DNA from: Xanthobacteraceae bacterium
GTDB lineage: Bacteria; Pseudomonadota; Alphaproteobacteria; Rhizobiales; Xanthobacteraceae
Length of the DNA stretch: 64,000 nt
Assembly (NCBI GenBank): GCA_024508855.1
Contig: JANINJ010000078.1
Span: 87,136-151,135, forward strand
Direction: 5' to 3'
Shown here: positions 35,271-45,301 of the stretch, piece by piece
How positions within the stretch are numbered: position 1 is the stretch's first letter
How the letters are laid out: every line of letters begins with the position of its first letter
Translations under genes and position numbers: made by a program
Notes under the pieces: model-generated
Database searches by the model: none
What the model saw: the letters and a program-made list of their open reading frames with translations, nothing else
Told to the model about the DNA's origin: nothing

Positions 35271-36053
35271 TCAGCCGGCCGCGACAACGGCCTGGCTGTC
35301 GGGCTGGCTCGCCAGCAAGGCGTGCAGCGTGCGCAAGGTCGATTGGTCGGCGATGCCGTCGACGCGCGCCGGCCGGAAATGCCGTTGGAACGCGGTCACC
35401 ACTTCGCGTGTGGGCACATCGTAGCGGCCATCCGGCGTGATCTTGTAGCCGTAGCGCGCCAGCGCATTCTGCAGGTCGCGCACCTCGTCACCCGAATGGC
35501 CCGGTTTGAGGGCGTCGGCATCGACGATCGGCGCGGGTTCTACCCAGTGACCGACGCCGGAATCCGACAGCGACCGCCATGGAAATTTTTCGCCGGGATC
35601 CTGCTTGCGCGACGGTGCAACATCCGAATGCGCCAGCACGCGATGCATCGGCACCTTCTGCCGGATGATGATGCCACGGCACAGCGCGATTACCGCCGCG
35701 ATCTGGCGCAGCGGAAAATCCGGATAGCCCCAGTCATGGCCGCGATTGACGATCTCGATCCCGATCGAACACGAATTGATGTCGTCTTCGCCGGCCCAAT
35801 AGGACGCGCCGGCGTGCCACGCGCGCTTGGCTTCGGGAACGCATTGAACGACGCGCCCATCCTCCAGCACGACATAATGAGCCGAGACATCTGTGCCGGG
35901 CGTGCATAGCCGGTCGAGCGCACCTTCCACATCGGGCATACCGGTGTAGTGCAAAATGATCATATCCGGCGTGAGGCCCTTGTTCCGGTCGCCGAAATTG
36001 GCAGACGGGATCACCTCCGCAACGACAGACGAATCCGGAACGAATTTTTCCAT
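35271..36053 (-). CDS. N-acetylmuramoyl-L-alanine amidase, AmiD type with peptidoglycan-binding domain
   Basis: 260 residues from the ATG at 36053 (MEKFVPDSSVV); the frame is open to 36143, and the longer start cannot be excluded. The Amidase_2 domain (about 20-165) has the zinc ligands His35 (ILHYTGMP), His142 (AHSDVAP) and Asp152 (KQDPGEKFPW), with Glu100 (SIGIEIVN) as the catalytic acid. A C-terminal PG_binding_1 domain (GDEVRDLQNALARYGYKITPDG) follows. It removes the stem peptide from muramic acid or recycled anhydro-muropeptides. No signal peptide is seen in the short form, which would fit a cytoplasmic AmpD-like role. It lies between rnpB and the dcw cluster. Confidence 0.9.
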   Translation of the reverse strand: MEKFVPDSSVVAEVIPSANFGDRNKGLTPDMIILHYTGMPDVEGALDRLCTPGTDVSAHYVVLEDGRVVQCVPEAKRAWHAGASYWAGEDDINSCSIGIEIVNRGHDWGYPDFPLRQIAAVIALCRGIIIRQKVPMHRVLAHSDVAPSRKQDPGEKFPWRSLSDSGVGHWVEPAPIVDADALKPGHSGDEVRDLQNALARYGYKITPDGRYDVPTREVVTAFQRHFRPARVDGIADQSTLRTLHALLASQPDSQAVVAAG

Positions 36054-36631
36054 GTCGAGGCTGGCCTTCGGAATCGGAATAGCCAGTTGCCGCTTTATAA
36101 ATCCAGCTGATGCTAACGAGCCTGACGACATGCAACCACTCAATACCGGCGAGACGACGACACCTCGCGTGCTTTTCCAAGGCGGCGAGGGGGCGTAACT
36201 ATCCCGGCTCAGGCCCTCGCGCGCAACGATAATGCACGGGAATCCTTACCTTTTCCCCGGCGTTGGGCATACGATTGCGATGGGGCGGTATTCCACGGTG
36301 GGGTGGGCGTCAACCACGCGATCTTGAACGATGCCGTCAACGCTTTCTTAACGCTAAACGACGTTACTGAGAGGTGAAAAAGCCGAACCCGATCGGGGTG
36401 GCTGCGGTCCCATCGATGCCTGTTTATCCCATGGCAGCCTATCCGATTCCATGTGGAGCAAGGCCTCTGCACGTCGAGCGAGCAATCGTCGCCTGCCGCA
36501 ACGTTGTGTCGGGCTCCGCACGACCTGATTTCGCGCTTGTAGAGGCCGCCAGCCGAAGACGGGTGCGGTCGGCATTTCGAATTTCTCCGGCCTTGCGGCT
36601 TGGGGTGGCAAGAACTGAAGGGTATCGCGCC
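36054..36631. other. Region between the amidase and rsmH; no mraZ
   Basis: 578 bp holding the divergent promoters. An open frame in phase with rsmH runs back to 36374 but has no MraZ character and an implausible composition. TGGGN pentamers occur at 36264, 36281, 36299 and 36304, not at the 10-nt period of MraZ boxes. No other gene seen. Confidence 0.5.
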
Positions 36632-37630
36632 ATGAACGAGCGGCGGCCGCCGCGCCATATCCCGGTGCTGGGCCGTGAGGCGGTCGAATGGCTCGCGCCG
36701 CGGGACGGCGGCGTCTATGTGGACGCCACGTTCGGCGCGGGCGGGTACAGCCGTGCCATCCTCGATGTCCCCGGTACGCGCGTCATCGGTATCGATCGGG
36801 ATCGTACCGCGATCGCCGGCGGCTTCGATCTTGTCGAACAGTCCGACGGCCGCCTGACGCTGGTTGAGGACCGCTTCTCCAATCTCGCCGATGTCTGCGC
36901 TGCGCAGGGTATCGATGCGGTCGATGGCGTGGTGATGGATATCGGCGTGTCCTCGATGCAGGTCGATGGCGCGGAGCGTGGCTTCTCCTTCCGGCTCGAC
37001 GGCCCGCTCGACATGCGCATGAGCCAGCACGGCCCCACCGCCGCCGATGTCGTCGCCCGGGCTTCCGAGGCCGATCTCGCCAACATTATTTATATCTTCG
37101 GCGAGGAGCGTTACTCACGCCAGGTGGCGCGGGCGATCGTCGCGGCGCGAGGCGAGGCGCCGATCACGACAACGCGGGCGCTGGCCGACATCGTGGCCAA
37201 GGTGGTGCGCGCCAAGCCGAACGAGATTCACCCTGCAACGCGGACGTTTCAGGCGCTGCGGATCTTCGTCAACGAAGAGCTCGACGAATTGCATCTGGCG
37301 CTGGCGGGCGCCGAACGGGTGCTGAAGCCGGGCGGGCGGTTGGTCGTGGTGTCCTTCCATTCGCTCGAAGACCGCATCGTGAAGAATTTTCTCGTCGAGC
37401 GCAGCAAGTCGGGTGGCGGTTCGCGCCATCTGCCCGAAGTAGCGGCCAGCACGCCGCGTTTCGAGATTCTCACCAAGCGCCCGGTGATGGCCAGCGACGA
37501 CGAAGTTTTGGGCAATCCGCGCGCGCGTTCGGCGAAGTTGCGTGCAGCGGCCCGCACCGCCGCGCCTGCGCTCGCAGGCGGCGATCTGCCGGCGTGGCCT
37601 TCTCTCGCCACCGTAATGCGGGGAGGCTGA
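36632..37630 (+). CDS. rsmH: 16S rRNA (cytosine1402-N4)-methyltransferase
   Basis: 332 residues from the ATG at 36632 ([21 protein letters not shown]), the normal RsmH start; the in-frame upstream extension is rejected. It methylates N4 of C1402 in 16S rRNA and customarily heads the dcw cluster. SAM-binding features: [23 protein letters not shown] and the family signature HIPVLGREA; later [37 protein letters not shown] and [15 protein letters not shown]. ftsL starts 3 nt after its stop. mraZ, usually before it, is not present in the upstream gap. Confidence 0.95.
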   Translation: MNERRPPRHIPVLGREAVEWLAPRDGGVYVDATFGAGGYSRAILDVPGTRVIGIDRDRTAIAGGFDLVEQSDGRLTLVEDRFSNLADVCAAQGIDAVDGVVMDIGVSSMQVDGAERGFSFRLDGPLDMRMSQHGPTAADVVARASEADLANIIYIFGEERYSRQVARAIVAARGEAPITTTRALADIVAKVVRAKPNEIHPATRTFQALRIFVNEELDELHLALAGAERVLKPGGRLVVVSFHSLEDRIVKNFLVERSKSGGGSRHLPEVAASTPRFEILTKRPVMASDDEVLGNPRARSAKLRAAARTAAPALAGGDLPAWPSLATVMRGG

Positions 37631-37633
37631 GCG

Positions 37634-38014
37634 ATGCGGATCATCCATCTCCTTGTCATCTGTGCCCTGGTGTTCGCGGCTTCCTACGTCTACCGCATCA
37701 AGATGGAATCGACGTCACGGACCGAGCGGGTGCAACGCCTGCATGCCCAGGTCCGCGCGGAGCGTGATGCCATCGCGGCCTTGCGCGCCGAGTGGGCAAA
37801 GCTCGATTCGCCGAAGCGACTGCAGGGATTGGCCGAGCGTCATCTCAAGCTGCGGCCGATCGACGGTACGCAATACGACTCCTTCAAGAATCTGCCCGAG
37901 CGTTCGCCGACGCTGGTCAATCCCAACGATCCGGATCCGATCGGGGCGATGATCGACACCACCGATCAGGAAATTCTGACGGGTTCGATCCCCAAGCCGG
38001 AGGACAAGCGGTGA
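37634..38014 (+). CDS. ftsL: Cell division protein FtsL
   Basis: 126-residue bitopic membrane protein of the divisome that pairs with FtsB and activates FtsW/FtsI. A short cytoplasmic end leads straight into one helix (about 4-21, HLLVICALVFAASYVYRI). A periplasmic coiled coil follows (RTERVQRLHAQVRAERDAIAALRAEWAKL) with the typical SPKRLQGLAERHLKL. Sequence conservation is always low for FtsL; the call rests on topology and on position between rsmH and ftsI. It overlaps the ftsI start by GTGA. Confidence 0.92.
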   Translation: MRIIHLLVICALVFAASYVYRIKMESTSRTERVQRLHAQVRAERDAIAALRAEWAKLDSPKRLQGLAERHLKLRPIDGTQYDSFKNLPERSPTLVNPNDPDPIGAMIDTTDQEILTGSIPKPEDKR

Positions 38015-39759
38015 GCGAACACGTTATCGGCATCGCTCGCGCAGCCGAGCCATGGCACCAGCGGCTGGTGCGCGGTCTGCTCTACGGCAAGAACGTCGAT
38101 CGTGCGGCGCGTGCGCGTGCGCGCGTCGGGCTCTGCATGCTGGCGTTCGGGGCGCTCTATGCAGTGATCGCGTTGCGCCTTGTGATGTTCGCCGTCATCG
38201 GTGACAGTCACGGCGGCCGCCGGACCGCGGCGCAGGATGCGATCGCGACGGCGCGGCCGGACATCGTCGATCGTAACGGCCAGATCCTCGCAACCGACGT
38301 CAAGGCGCCGTCGCTGTTCGGCGAGCCGCGCCGGATTATCGACAAGGACGAAGCCATCGAACTCTTGACTGCGACGCTGCCCGATCTGGATACGGGTGAA
38401 GTGCGCGACCGCTTGTCGTCGAAAAAGGGCTTCGTCTGGCTGAAACGTGAAATCACGCCGCGCCAGCAGAAGGACATTCACCGGCTCGGCATTCCCGGCA
38501 TCGGCTTCCTGCGAGAGAACAAGCGCGTCTATCCCAATGGCGTCGACGTTGCACATTTGATCGGCCTGGTGAACATCGACAACCAGGGCATCGCTGGCAT
38601 CGAGAAATGGCTGGATACCAACGGTCTCGCCGATTTGCATCGTGCGGGCTTTGCGACCGATCGCCTGCAGCGGCCGATCGAACTCGCGGTAGATCTGCGT
38701 GTCGAGCACGCGCTGCGTGACGAACTGGCGAAGGCGAAAGAGCATTTCAAGGCCAAGGCGGCATCCGGTCTCGTCTCCAACGTCAAGACCGGCGAGATCG
38801 TGGCGATGGTCTCGCTGCCGGATTTCGATCCGAACAATCCGAAGGAGGCCAACGACCCTGACCGCATCAACCGCCTGACCACCGGTGTGTATGAAATGGG
38901 TTCGACCTTCAAGGCCTTCACATTGGCGATGGCGCTGGATTCCGGCAAGGCGACGCTGAACTCGATGTGGGATGCGCGCGGGCCGCTGCATTACGGGCGC
39001 TTCAAGATTCACGACGACCATCCGCTTGGCCGCTTCATCAACACCAAGGAAGTCTTCACCTATTCGTCGAACGTCGGTGCGGCGCGCATGGCGCTGGCGC
39101 AAGGCGTCGAAGCGCATCAGGCCTTTCTACGCAAGATGGGACAGATGACGCGGCTGCGCACCGAACTGCCGGAGAGCGCATCGCCGATCCTGCCGCGCAA
39201 GTGGGGCGAACTGAATACGGTGACCATCGCATTCGGCCACGGCATCGCGGTGGCGCCGCTGCAGGCGGTGATGGGCATCGATGCCCTGGTCAACGGCGGT
39301 TATTTGATCCCGCCGACCTTCCTCAAGCGCAGCGAGGAAGATGCAATGAAACTGGCGAAGCGCGTGATCAAGCCGGAAACCAGCGAAAAGATGCGTTTCC
39401 TGATGCGGCTCAATGCCGAGGTGGGAACCGCCCGCAAGGCCGACGTCAAAGGCTATTATGTTGGCGGCAAGACCGGTACCGCCGAGAAGGTCATCAACGG
39501 CCGTTATGCGAAAAAGAAGGTGCTCAACGCCTTCACCGCGATTCTGCCGGCGGATAACCCGAAATATCAGCTTCTTATCATGCTGGACGAGCCGCAGCCC
39601 CTGAAGGAAACCTACGGCTTCATCACCTCCGGCTGGAATGCGGTGCCAACGGGTGGCAAGGTGATAGCGCGCATCGCCCCGCTATTGGGAATCGAGCCAC
39701 GATTCGACCTGCCGCCGTCTGAGCGCCTTATTCTTGCGACATCCAGAGCGAGTCAGTAA
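38011..39759 (+). CDS. ftsI: Division-specific penicillin-binding protein 3 (septal transpeptidase FtsI)
   Basis: 582 residues from GTG at 38011, overlapping the ftsL stop (GTGA) and preceded by GGAGGACAAG; the in-frame frame back to 37792 is a shadow of ftsL. One membrane helix near 50-70, a pedestal domain ([13 protein letters not shown]), then the transpeptidase with SxxK at Ser298 (GSTFKAFT), SxN at 352-354 (YSSNVG) and KTGT at 487-490. It makes septal 4-3 cross-links with FtsW. Membrane-bound, mostly periplasmic; target of beta-lactams. Confidence 0.96.
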   Translation: MSEHVIGIARAAEPWHQRLVRGLLYGKNVDRAARARARVGLCMLAFGALYAVIALRLVMFAVIGDSHGGRRTAAQDAIATARPDIVDRNGQILATDVKAPSLFGEPRRIIDKDEAIELLTATLPDLDTGEVRDRLSSKKGFVWLKREITPRQQKDIHRLGIPGIGFLRENKRVYPNGVDVAHLIGLVNIDNQGIAGIEKWLDTNGLADLHRAGFATDRLQRPIELAVDLRVEHALRDELAKAKEHFKAKAASGLVSNVKTGEIVAMVSLPDFDPNNPKEANDPDRINRLTTGVYEMGSTFKAFTLAMALDSGKATLNSMWDARGPLHYGRFKIHDDHPLGRFINTKEVFTYSSNVGAARMALAQGVEAHQAFLRKMGQMTRLRTELPESASPILPRKWGELNTVTIAFGHGIAVAPLQAVMGIDALVNGGYLIPPTFLKRSEEDAMKLAKRVIKPETSEKMRFLMRLNAEVGTARKADVKGYYVGGKTGTAEKVINGRYAKKKVLNAFTAILPADNPKYQLLIMLDEPQPLKETYGFITSGWNAVPTGGKVIARIAPLLGIEPRFDLPPSERLILATSRASQ

Positions 39760-39820
39760 GCGCGGCGTACAAGATATTCTGCTCCGGCGCTGTTAGGGGC
39801 GTCGCCGAGGCTGGGAAACG

Positions 39821-41281
39821 ATGAGACTTCGCGAACTGTTCAGCGATGACGTAGCAATCGATCCGCGGGCGGAAACCGTTGCGGTTTCCGGCCTCGCTGT
39901 GGACAGCCGCGCCGTGAAACGGGGCGACCTGTTTTTTGCGCTCGCCGGCGCGAAGACCGACGGTATGCGGTTCATCGATCAGGCGATCAAGTCCGGAGCC
40001 GTGGCCATCGCGGGTGAGCATGCACCGCCGGCTGAACTGTCCGTGCCGTTCGTGCCCCTGCAAAATCCCCGTCGTGCGCTGGCGCTGGCCGCCGCGCGAT
40101 TCTATCCGCGCCAGCCTGCGACCATTGCCGCCGTCACCGGTACCAGCGGCAAGACGTCGGTTGCCGCGTTCACCCGGCAGATATGGGAGCGGCTCGGATT
40201 TAACGCCGCAAGCGTCGGCACCATCGGCGTGGTGAGCCCGAAGCGCAACGTCTATGGGTCGCTGACGACGCCGGATCCGGTCGCCTTGCAGCGATCGCTC
40301 GACGAACTCGCGGGCGATGGCGTGACACATCTTGCGCTCGAGGCCTCGTCGCACGGGCTCGATCAGTTCCGGCTTGATGGCGTGCGCATCAGCGCTGCCG
40401 GTTTCACCAATCTGTCGCGCGATCACATGGACTATCATCCCGACGTCGCGCATTACCTTGCGGCCAAGCTTCGCCTGTTCACCGACTTGGTACGTGACGA
40501 TGGCGTAGCAGTAGTGGCTGCGGATCACGACGCATCGAAAGCCGTGATCGATGCATCGCGCGCGCGCAAGCTGCACCTCATGACGGTCGGTCATGCGGGA
40601 GACGGCGCAGGCGAGGGCATCCGGCTGATCGAGACGGCCATAGACGGTTTCGGACAAAAACTCACGATCGAACATAGTGGCCGCACGCGCGCGTTGCGAT
40701 TGCCGCTGGTCGGTGAATTCCAGATCGAGAACGCGCTGGTAGCCGCGGGACTTGCCATCGGCACCGGCAGCGCCGCGGATGATGTGTTCGCGGCGCTCGA
40801 ACATCTCGAAGGTGCCAAGGGCCGTCTCGAACTGGTGGGCGAACGCCGCGGCGCGCCGATCTTCGTCGATTACGCGCACAAGCCCGATGCGCTGGCCAAG
40901 GCATTGCAGGCGCTGCGTCCTTATGCGAAGCGTAAGCTCGTGGTGGTGTTTGGCGCGGGCGGCGACCGCGACGCGGGTAAACGTCCGCTGATGGGCGAGA
41001 TCGCGGCGCAGAACGCCGACAGCGTCATCATTACCGACGACAACCCGCGCAGCGAAAATCCGGCGGCGATCCGTGCCGCCATTCTGGCGGCAAGTCGCGG
41101 CGCCAAGGAAATCGGCGACCGCGCCGAGGCGATCCGCACTGCCGTCGAAGGCCTGCAGGCTGGAGACGCATTGCTGGTTGCGGGCAAGGGACACGAGACA
41201 GGGCAGATTGTCGGTGATCGCACGTTGCCTTTCAGCGATCATGACGCGGTGGCCGCCGCATTGGCTTCGAGGGTGGCATGA
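39821..41281 (+). CDS. murE: UDP-MurNAc-L-Ala-D-Glu:meso-diaminopimelate ligase
   Basis: 486 residues. Cytoplasmic ligase that adds the third stem residue. P-loop AVTGTSGKTSVAAF (about 106-119), central domain with ASSHGLDQFRLDGV and the C-terminal DDNPRSENP, whose DNPR marks meso-diaminopimelate (not lysine) specificity, as expected for a Gram-negative wall. It starts 61 bp after ftsI, one of the larger gaps in this part of the cluster, and its ATGA overlaps the murF start. Confidence 0.96.
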   Translation: MRLRELFSDDVAIDPRAETVAVSGLAVDSRAVKRGDLFFALAGAKTDGMRFIDQAIKSGAVAIAGEHAPPAELSVPFVPLQNPRRALALAAARFYPRQPATIAAVTGTSGKTSVAAFTRQIWERLGFNAASVGTIGVVSPKRNVYGSLTTPDPVALQRSLDELAGDGVTHLALEASSHGLDQFRLDGVRISAAGFTNLSRDHMDYHPDVAHYLAAKLRLFTDLVRDDGVAVVAADHDASKAVIDASRARKLHLMTVGHAGDGAGEGIRLIETAIDGFGQKLTIEHSGRTRALRLPLVGEFQIENALVAAGLAIGTGSAADDVFAALEHLEGAKGRLELVGERRGAPIFVDYAHKPDALAKALQALRPYAKRKLVVVFGAGGDRDAGKRPLMGEIAAQNADSVIITDDNPRSENPAAIRAAILAASRGAKEIGDRAEAIRTAVEGLQAGDALLVAGKGHETGQIVGDRTLPFSDHDAVAAALASRVA

Positions 41282-42717
41282 GCACGCAGCCGTTATGGAC
41301 CGCAAGAGCGATGGCGACGGCAATGCGGGCCGAGGTCAGTGGCTCTGTGCATGATGCAATCGCGGGTATCTCGATAGATAGCCGCACCATTGCACCGGGC
41401 GATGCCTACTTCGCCATCAAGGGCGACGTTCACGACGGACATGATTTCGTCGAAGCCGCGCTGAAGGCCGGTGCGGCGCTCGCGGTGGTGGCGGCGAGCA
41501 AGCGCGCGCAATTCCCCGCCGACGCGCGGCTACTGATGGTCGAGGACGTGCTGGCGGGCCTGGTCGCTCTGGCGCACGCGTCGCGAGAACGGCTCGCGGC
41601 CAGGGTGATCGCGGTGACGGGCTCGGTCGGAAAAACCTCGACCAAGGAAATGCTGCTGCAAGTGCTGTCTGCGCAAGGCGCGACGCATGCGTCGGTCGCA
41701 TCGTTCAACAATCACTGGGGCGTGCCGTTGTCGCTGGCGCGCTGCCCGGCGGACGTTGCCTATGCCGTCTTCGAGATCGGCATGAATCACGCGGGCGAAA
41801 TCGAGCCGCTGGTCAAGCTGGTACGGCCACATGTGGCGATCGTCACTACGGTCGAGCCGGTGCATCTCGAATTCTTCAAGAATGTCGAAGCGATCGCCGA
41901 TGCCAAGGCGGAGATTTTCGCCGGCGTTGAACCCGGCGGCGCCGCCGTGCTCAATCGCGACAATCCGCAATTCGCGCGATTGCAGCGTCATGCCAAGAAA
42001 CTCGGCATTGCCAATATCGTGTCGTTCGGCATCCACAAGGGCGCCAAGGCGCGGCTGCTGGATGTATCGCTACACCCGACATGCTCGGCGATTCACGCGC
42101 GTATTCTCGGCCATGACGTGACCTACAAGCTCGGGATGCCCGGCCATCACATGGCGATCAATTCGCTGGCGGTGCTGGCCGCGACGACCTTGGCGGGCGC
42201 CGATCTCGCGCGCTCGGCGCTGGCGCTGTCGGGCGCAAAGCCGGCATCGGGCCGCGGCGTACGGCAGGCGCTCGAAGTCGGCGACGGTATGGCGACCCTG
42301 ATCGACGAGAGCTACAATGCCAATCCGGCTTCGATGGCGGCGGCGCTGAATGTACTCGGCAGCGCGGCGATCGGCGCGCAGGGCCGGCGCATCGCCGTGC
42401 TCGGCGATATGCTTGAGCTTGGCCCGACCGGCGCGGAACTGCATCGGGGTCTCGCCGAAGCCGTCCAGTCGAACGGCGTTGACCTCGTCTTTTGCTGTGG
42501 TCCGCTGATGCGCAATCTGTGGGATGCGCTTCCCTCCATCAAGCGAGGAGGCTATGCCGACAACTCGGCAGCGCTCGAGTCGCAGGTCGTTTCCACGATC
42601 CGCGCCGGCGATGCTGTCATGATTAAAGGCTCGCTGGGCTCGCGCATGAAAGCGATTGTCAGCGCGTTGCAAAAACGATTTCCCGACAAGGCCGCCCTAG
42701 ACGACGTGGCGGTGTAA
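41278..42717 (+). CDS. murF: UDP-MurNAc-tripeptide:D-Ala-D-Ala ligase
   Basis: 479 residues, start overlapping the murE stop by 4 nt (ATGA), so translation is probably coupled. Cytoplasmic enzyme that completes the pentapeptide. P-loop AVTGSVGKTSTKEML (about 117-131), VASFNNHWGVPLSLA, FEIGMNHAGEI and the C-terminal LIDESYNANPASMAAAL, all family-typical. The C-terminal VMIKGSLGSRM binds the substrate phosphates in the family. Confidence 0.96.
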   Translation: MSTQPLWTARAMATAMRAEVSGSVHDAIAGISIDSRTIAPGDAYFAIKGDVHDGHDFVEAALKAGAALAVVAASKRAQFPADARLLMVEDVLAGLVALAHASRERLAARVIAVTGSVGKTSTKEMLLQVLSAQGATHASVASFNNHWGVPLSLARCPADVAYAVFEIGMNHAGEIEPLVKLVRPHVAIVTTVEPVHLEFFKNVEAIADAKAEIFAGVEPGGAAVLNRDNPQFARLQRHAKKLGIANIVSFGIHKGAKARLLDVSLHPTCSAIHARILGHDVTYKLGMPGHHMAINSLAVLAATTLAGADLARSALALSGAKPASGRGVRQALEVGDGMATLIDESYNANPASMAAALNVLGSAAIGAQGRRIAVLGDMLELGPTGAELHRGLAEAVQSNGVDLVFCCGPLMRNLWDALPSIKRGGYADNSAALESQVVSTIRAGDAVMIKGSLGSRMKAIVSALQKRFPDKAALDDVAV

Positions 42718-42728
42718 GGCGGTTTTGA

Positions 42729-43814
42729 ATGTTCTATTGGCTTATCGACGCAGCGCCCGCGATACCGGGACTAAATGTATTTCGCTACATCACGTTCCGC
42801 ACCGGCGGCGCGATGGTCACAGCCGCACTATTCGTATTCCTGTTCGGTCCCTGGATCATCGACAACCTGCGCATCCGGCAGGGCAAGGGCCAGCCGATCC
42901 GCACCGACGGGCCGCAATCGCATCTCGTTACCAAGAAGGGCACGCCCACCATGGGTGGGTTGATGATCCTTTCTGGCCTCGTGGTGTCGACGCTGCTGTG
43001 GGCCAATCCGCTCAATCCCTATGTGTGGATCGTGCTCGGCGTCACGCTCGGCTTCGGACTGGTCGGCTTTTATGACGACTATCTCAAGGTGACGAAGCAG
43101 ACGCATGCCGGCTTCGCCGGTCGCACGCGGCTGCTGATCGAGGCCCTGATCGCAGCGACGGCCTGCTTCGCGCTGGTGCGACTTGGACGCGAACCGCTGT
43201 CGAGTTCGCTGGCGATTCCGTTCATCAAGGAGGCGGTGATCAACTTCGGCTGGTTCTTCGTCATCTTCGGCGCCTTCATCATCGTCGGTGCCGGCAATGC
43301 CGTGAATCTGACCGACGGCCTCGATGGCCTTGCCATCGTGCCGGTGATGATCGCCTCGGCCAGTTTCGGCATGATCTCCTATCTCGCGGGCAACGCGGTG
43401 TTCTCGGATTATCTACAGATCAATTATGTTGCAGGTACTGGAGAGCTCGCGGTCTTATGCGGTGCGGTGCTCGGTGCGGGCTTAGGGTTTCTCTGGTTCA
43501 ACGCGCCGCCGGCCTCGATCTTCATGGGAGATACCGGATCGCTGGCGCTCGGCGGCATGCTCGGGTCGATCGCGGTTGCAGTGAAGCACGAGATCGTGCT
43601 GGCGGTGATCGGCGGATTGTTCGTGCTCGAAGCGGTGTCGGTGATCGTGCAGGTGGCGTCGTTCAAGCTCACCGGCAAGCGCATCTTCAAGATGGCGCCG
43701 ATCCACCATCACTTCGAACAATTGGGCTGGACCGAACCGCAGATCGTCATCCGGTTCTGGATCATCTCGGTGATGCTGGCGCTCGTTGGTCTCTCGACGC
43801 TGAAGCTGAGGTGA
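42729..43814 (+). CDS. mraY: Phospho-N-acetylmuramoyl-pentapeptide transferase
   Basis: 361-residue inner-membrane enzyme with ten predicted helices that forms lipid I from UDP-MurNAc-pentapeptide and undecaprenyl phosphate. Catalytic motifs: TMGGLMIL (cytoplasmic loop 1), [10 protein letters not shown] (Asp-Asp), [15 protein letters not shown] and the [11 protein letters not shown] loop near the end. It follows murF by 11 bp and precedes murD by 4 bp. Confidence 0.97.
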   Translation: MFYWLIDAAPAIPGLNVFRYITFRTGGAMVTAALFVFLFGPWIIDNLRIRQGKGQPIRTDGPQSHLVTKKGTPTMGGLMILSGLVVSTLLWANPLNPYVWIVLGVTLGFGLVGFYDDYLKVTKQTHAGFAGRTRLLIEALIAATACFALVRLGREPLSSSLAIPFIKEAVINFGWFFVIFGAFIIVGAGNAVNLTDGLDGLAIVPVMIASASFGMISYLAGNAVFSDYLQINYVAGTGELAVLCGAVLGAGLGFLWFNAPPASIFMGDTGSLALGGMLGSIAVAVKHEIVLAVIGGLFVLEAVSVIVQVASFKLTGKRIFKMAPIHHHFEQLGWTEPQIVIRFWIISVMLALVGLSTLKLR

Positions 43815-43818
43815 TCAA

Positions 43819-45219
43819 TTGATCCCCGTCACGTCATTCGCCGGCAAGACCGTTGCCGTGTTCGGCCTCGGCGGCTCCGGCCTTGCCTGCTGCGAGGCGC
43901 TGAAGGCCGGTGGCGCGGATGTCGTGGCGTGCGACGACAGCATCGACCGGATGGTCGAAGCTACGCAAGCCGGATTCATGACGGCGGATCTGCGCACCGT
44001 GTCGTGGCAGAATTTCGCGGCGCTGGTGCTGACGCCCGGCGTTCCGCTGACGCATCCCAAGCCGCACTGGACCGTGCTGGCGGCACGCCAGGCTGGCGTC
44101 GAGGTGATCGGCGATGTCGAGTTGTTCTGCCGCGAGCGGCGGCGGCATGCACCCAACGCGCCGTTCGTCGCGATCACCGGCACCAACGGCAAGTCCACGA
44201 CGACCGCCTTGATCGCGCACCTGATGCGTGAAGCCGGACACGATGTTCAGATGGGCGGCAATATCGGCACCGCGATCCTGTCGCTCGAGCCGCCGCGCAA
44301 CGGCCGAGTTCATGTCATCGAAATGTCGTCGTACCAGATCGATCTGTGTCCCTCGCTCGATCCGAGCGTCGGCATCCTACTCAACGTCAGCGAAGATCAT
44401 CTTGATCGCCACGGCACCATCCAACACTACGCGGCAGTAAAGGAACGTCTAGTCGCGGGCGTGCAGGCCGGGGGCGCCGCCATCGTCGGCGTTGATGACG
44501 GCTGGAGCCGCGTGATTGCCGACCGTCTCGATCAAGCCGGCAAGCCTGTGGTGCGTGTGTCGGTGAAACAGCCGCTAGCGGACGGCATTTATTTTGAGCG
44601 TGAAACGGTCGTGCGTGCGAGCGGTGGTGCGCGGAGCGAGATCGCTCGGATCGGTGGCATCGGTTCGTTGCGCGGCTTGCACAATGCGCAGAACGCCGCA
44701 TGCGCATCAGCCGCAGTGCTGGCGCTAGGCGTTGATCGCGAGACGCTGCAGAAGGGGCTGCGGAGCTTTCCCGGCCTCGCGCACCGCATGGAGCAGGTCG
44801 GGCGGCGCGGCAACGTGTTGTTCGTCAACGATTCCAAGGGCACCAATGCCGATGCCACAGCACGTGCGCTGTCATCGTTCGGCGATATCTTCTGGATCGC
44901 GGGCGGCAAGCCGAAAACCGGCGGCATCACGTCGCTGGTCGAGTTTTTCCCGCGTATCCGCAAGGCCTATCTGATCGGGGAGGCGGCGCAGGAATTCGCC
45001 GCCACGCTTGAAGGTAAGGTGCCTTACGAGATCAGCGAGACACTCGAGGTTGCAATTCCCGATGCGGCGGAGGATGCGGCGGCGTCCGGCATTTCCGACC
45101 CGGTAGTGCTGTTGTCGCCGGCGTGTGCGTCGTTCGACCAGTACCGCAATTTCGAGATCCGCGGCGCCCGGTTCCGGGAACTGGTGCTGGCGCTCGGCGA
45201 CGTCACCCCCGTCGTGTGA
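43819..45219 (+). CDS. murD: UDP-MurNAc-L-alanine:D-glutamate ligase
   Basis: 466 residues. The start is TTG at 43819 ([18 protein letters not shown]), behind GAGGTGA; it lies 4 nt after the mraY stop and no ATG fits the normal N-terminus. Cytoplasmic addition of D-Glu, the second stem residue. N-terminal Rossmann-like domain [15 protein letters not shown]-loop [15 protein letters not shown], then [22 protein letters not shown] and the C-terminal [11 protein letters not shown] and [12 protein letters not shown]. All residues expected of MurD are visible. Confidence 0.96.
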   Translation: MIPVTSFAGKTVAVFGLGGSGLACCEALKAGGADVVACDDSIDRMVEATQAGFMTADLRTVSWQNFAALVLTPGVPLTHPKPHWTVLAARQAGVEVIGDVELFCRERRRHAPNAPFVAITGTNGKSTTTALIAHLMREAGHDVQMGGNIGTAILSLEPPRNGRVHVIEMSSYQIDLCPSLDPSVGILLNVSEDHLDRHGTIQHYAAVKERLVAGVQAGGAAIVGVDDGWSRVIADRLDQAGKPVVRVSVKQPLADGIYFERETVVRASGGARSEIARIGGIGSLRGLHNAQNAACASAAVLALGVDRETLQKGLRSFPGLAHRMEQVGRRGNVLFVNDSKGTNADATARALSSFGDIFWIAGGKPKTGGITSLVEFFPRIRKAYLIGEAAQEFAATLEGKVPYEISETLEVAIPDAAEDAAASGISDPVVLLSPACASFDQYRNFEIRGARFRELVLALGDVTPVV

Positions 45220-45273
45220 TCGCGCAATTGTTTTCATTTCGTTAACCGTCCAGAAACCATGATGAGGGACCAA

Positions 45274-45290
45274 TGGGCAGAACTCTGCCC
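45274..45290 (+). other. Small hairpin before ftsW
   Basis: gggcag-aact-ctgccc (45275-45280 with 45285-45290) ends 11 nt before the ftsW ATG, which lacks a strong ribosome binding site. It may damp translation of ftsW. A GTTAACC at 45241-45247 resembles half of a CtrA site. Confidence 0.3.
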
Positions 45291-45301
45291 CAGGACCCGC
45301 C

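Noticed and set aside
34586..35440. Several open frames over the RNase P RNA gene on both strands
   Set aside because: They run through conserved RNA helices; the RNA signature is unambiguous.
36264..36308. TGGGN pentamers as MraZ boxes
   Set aside because: Spacings of 17, 18 and 5 nt do not follow the 10-nt period of known MraZ boxes, and no mraZ is here.
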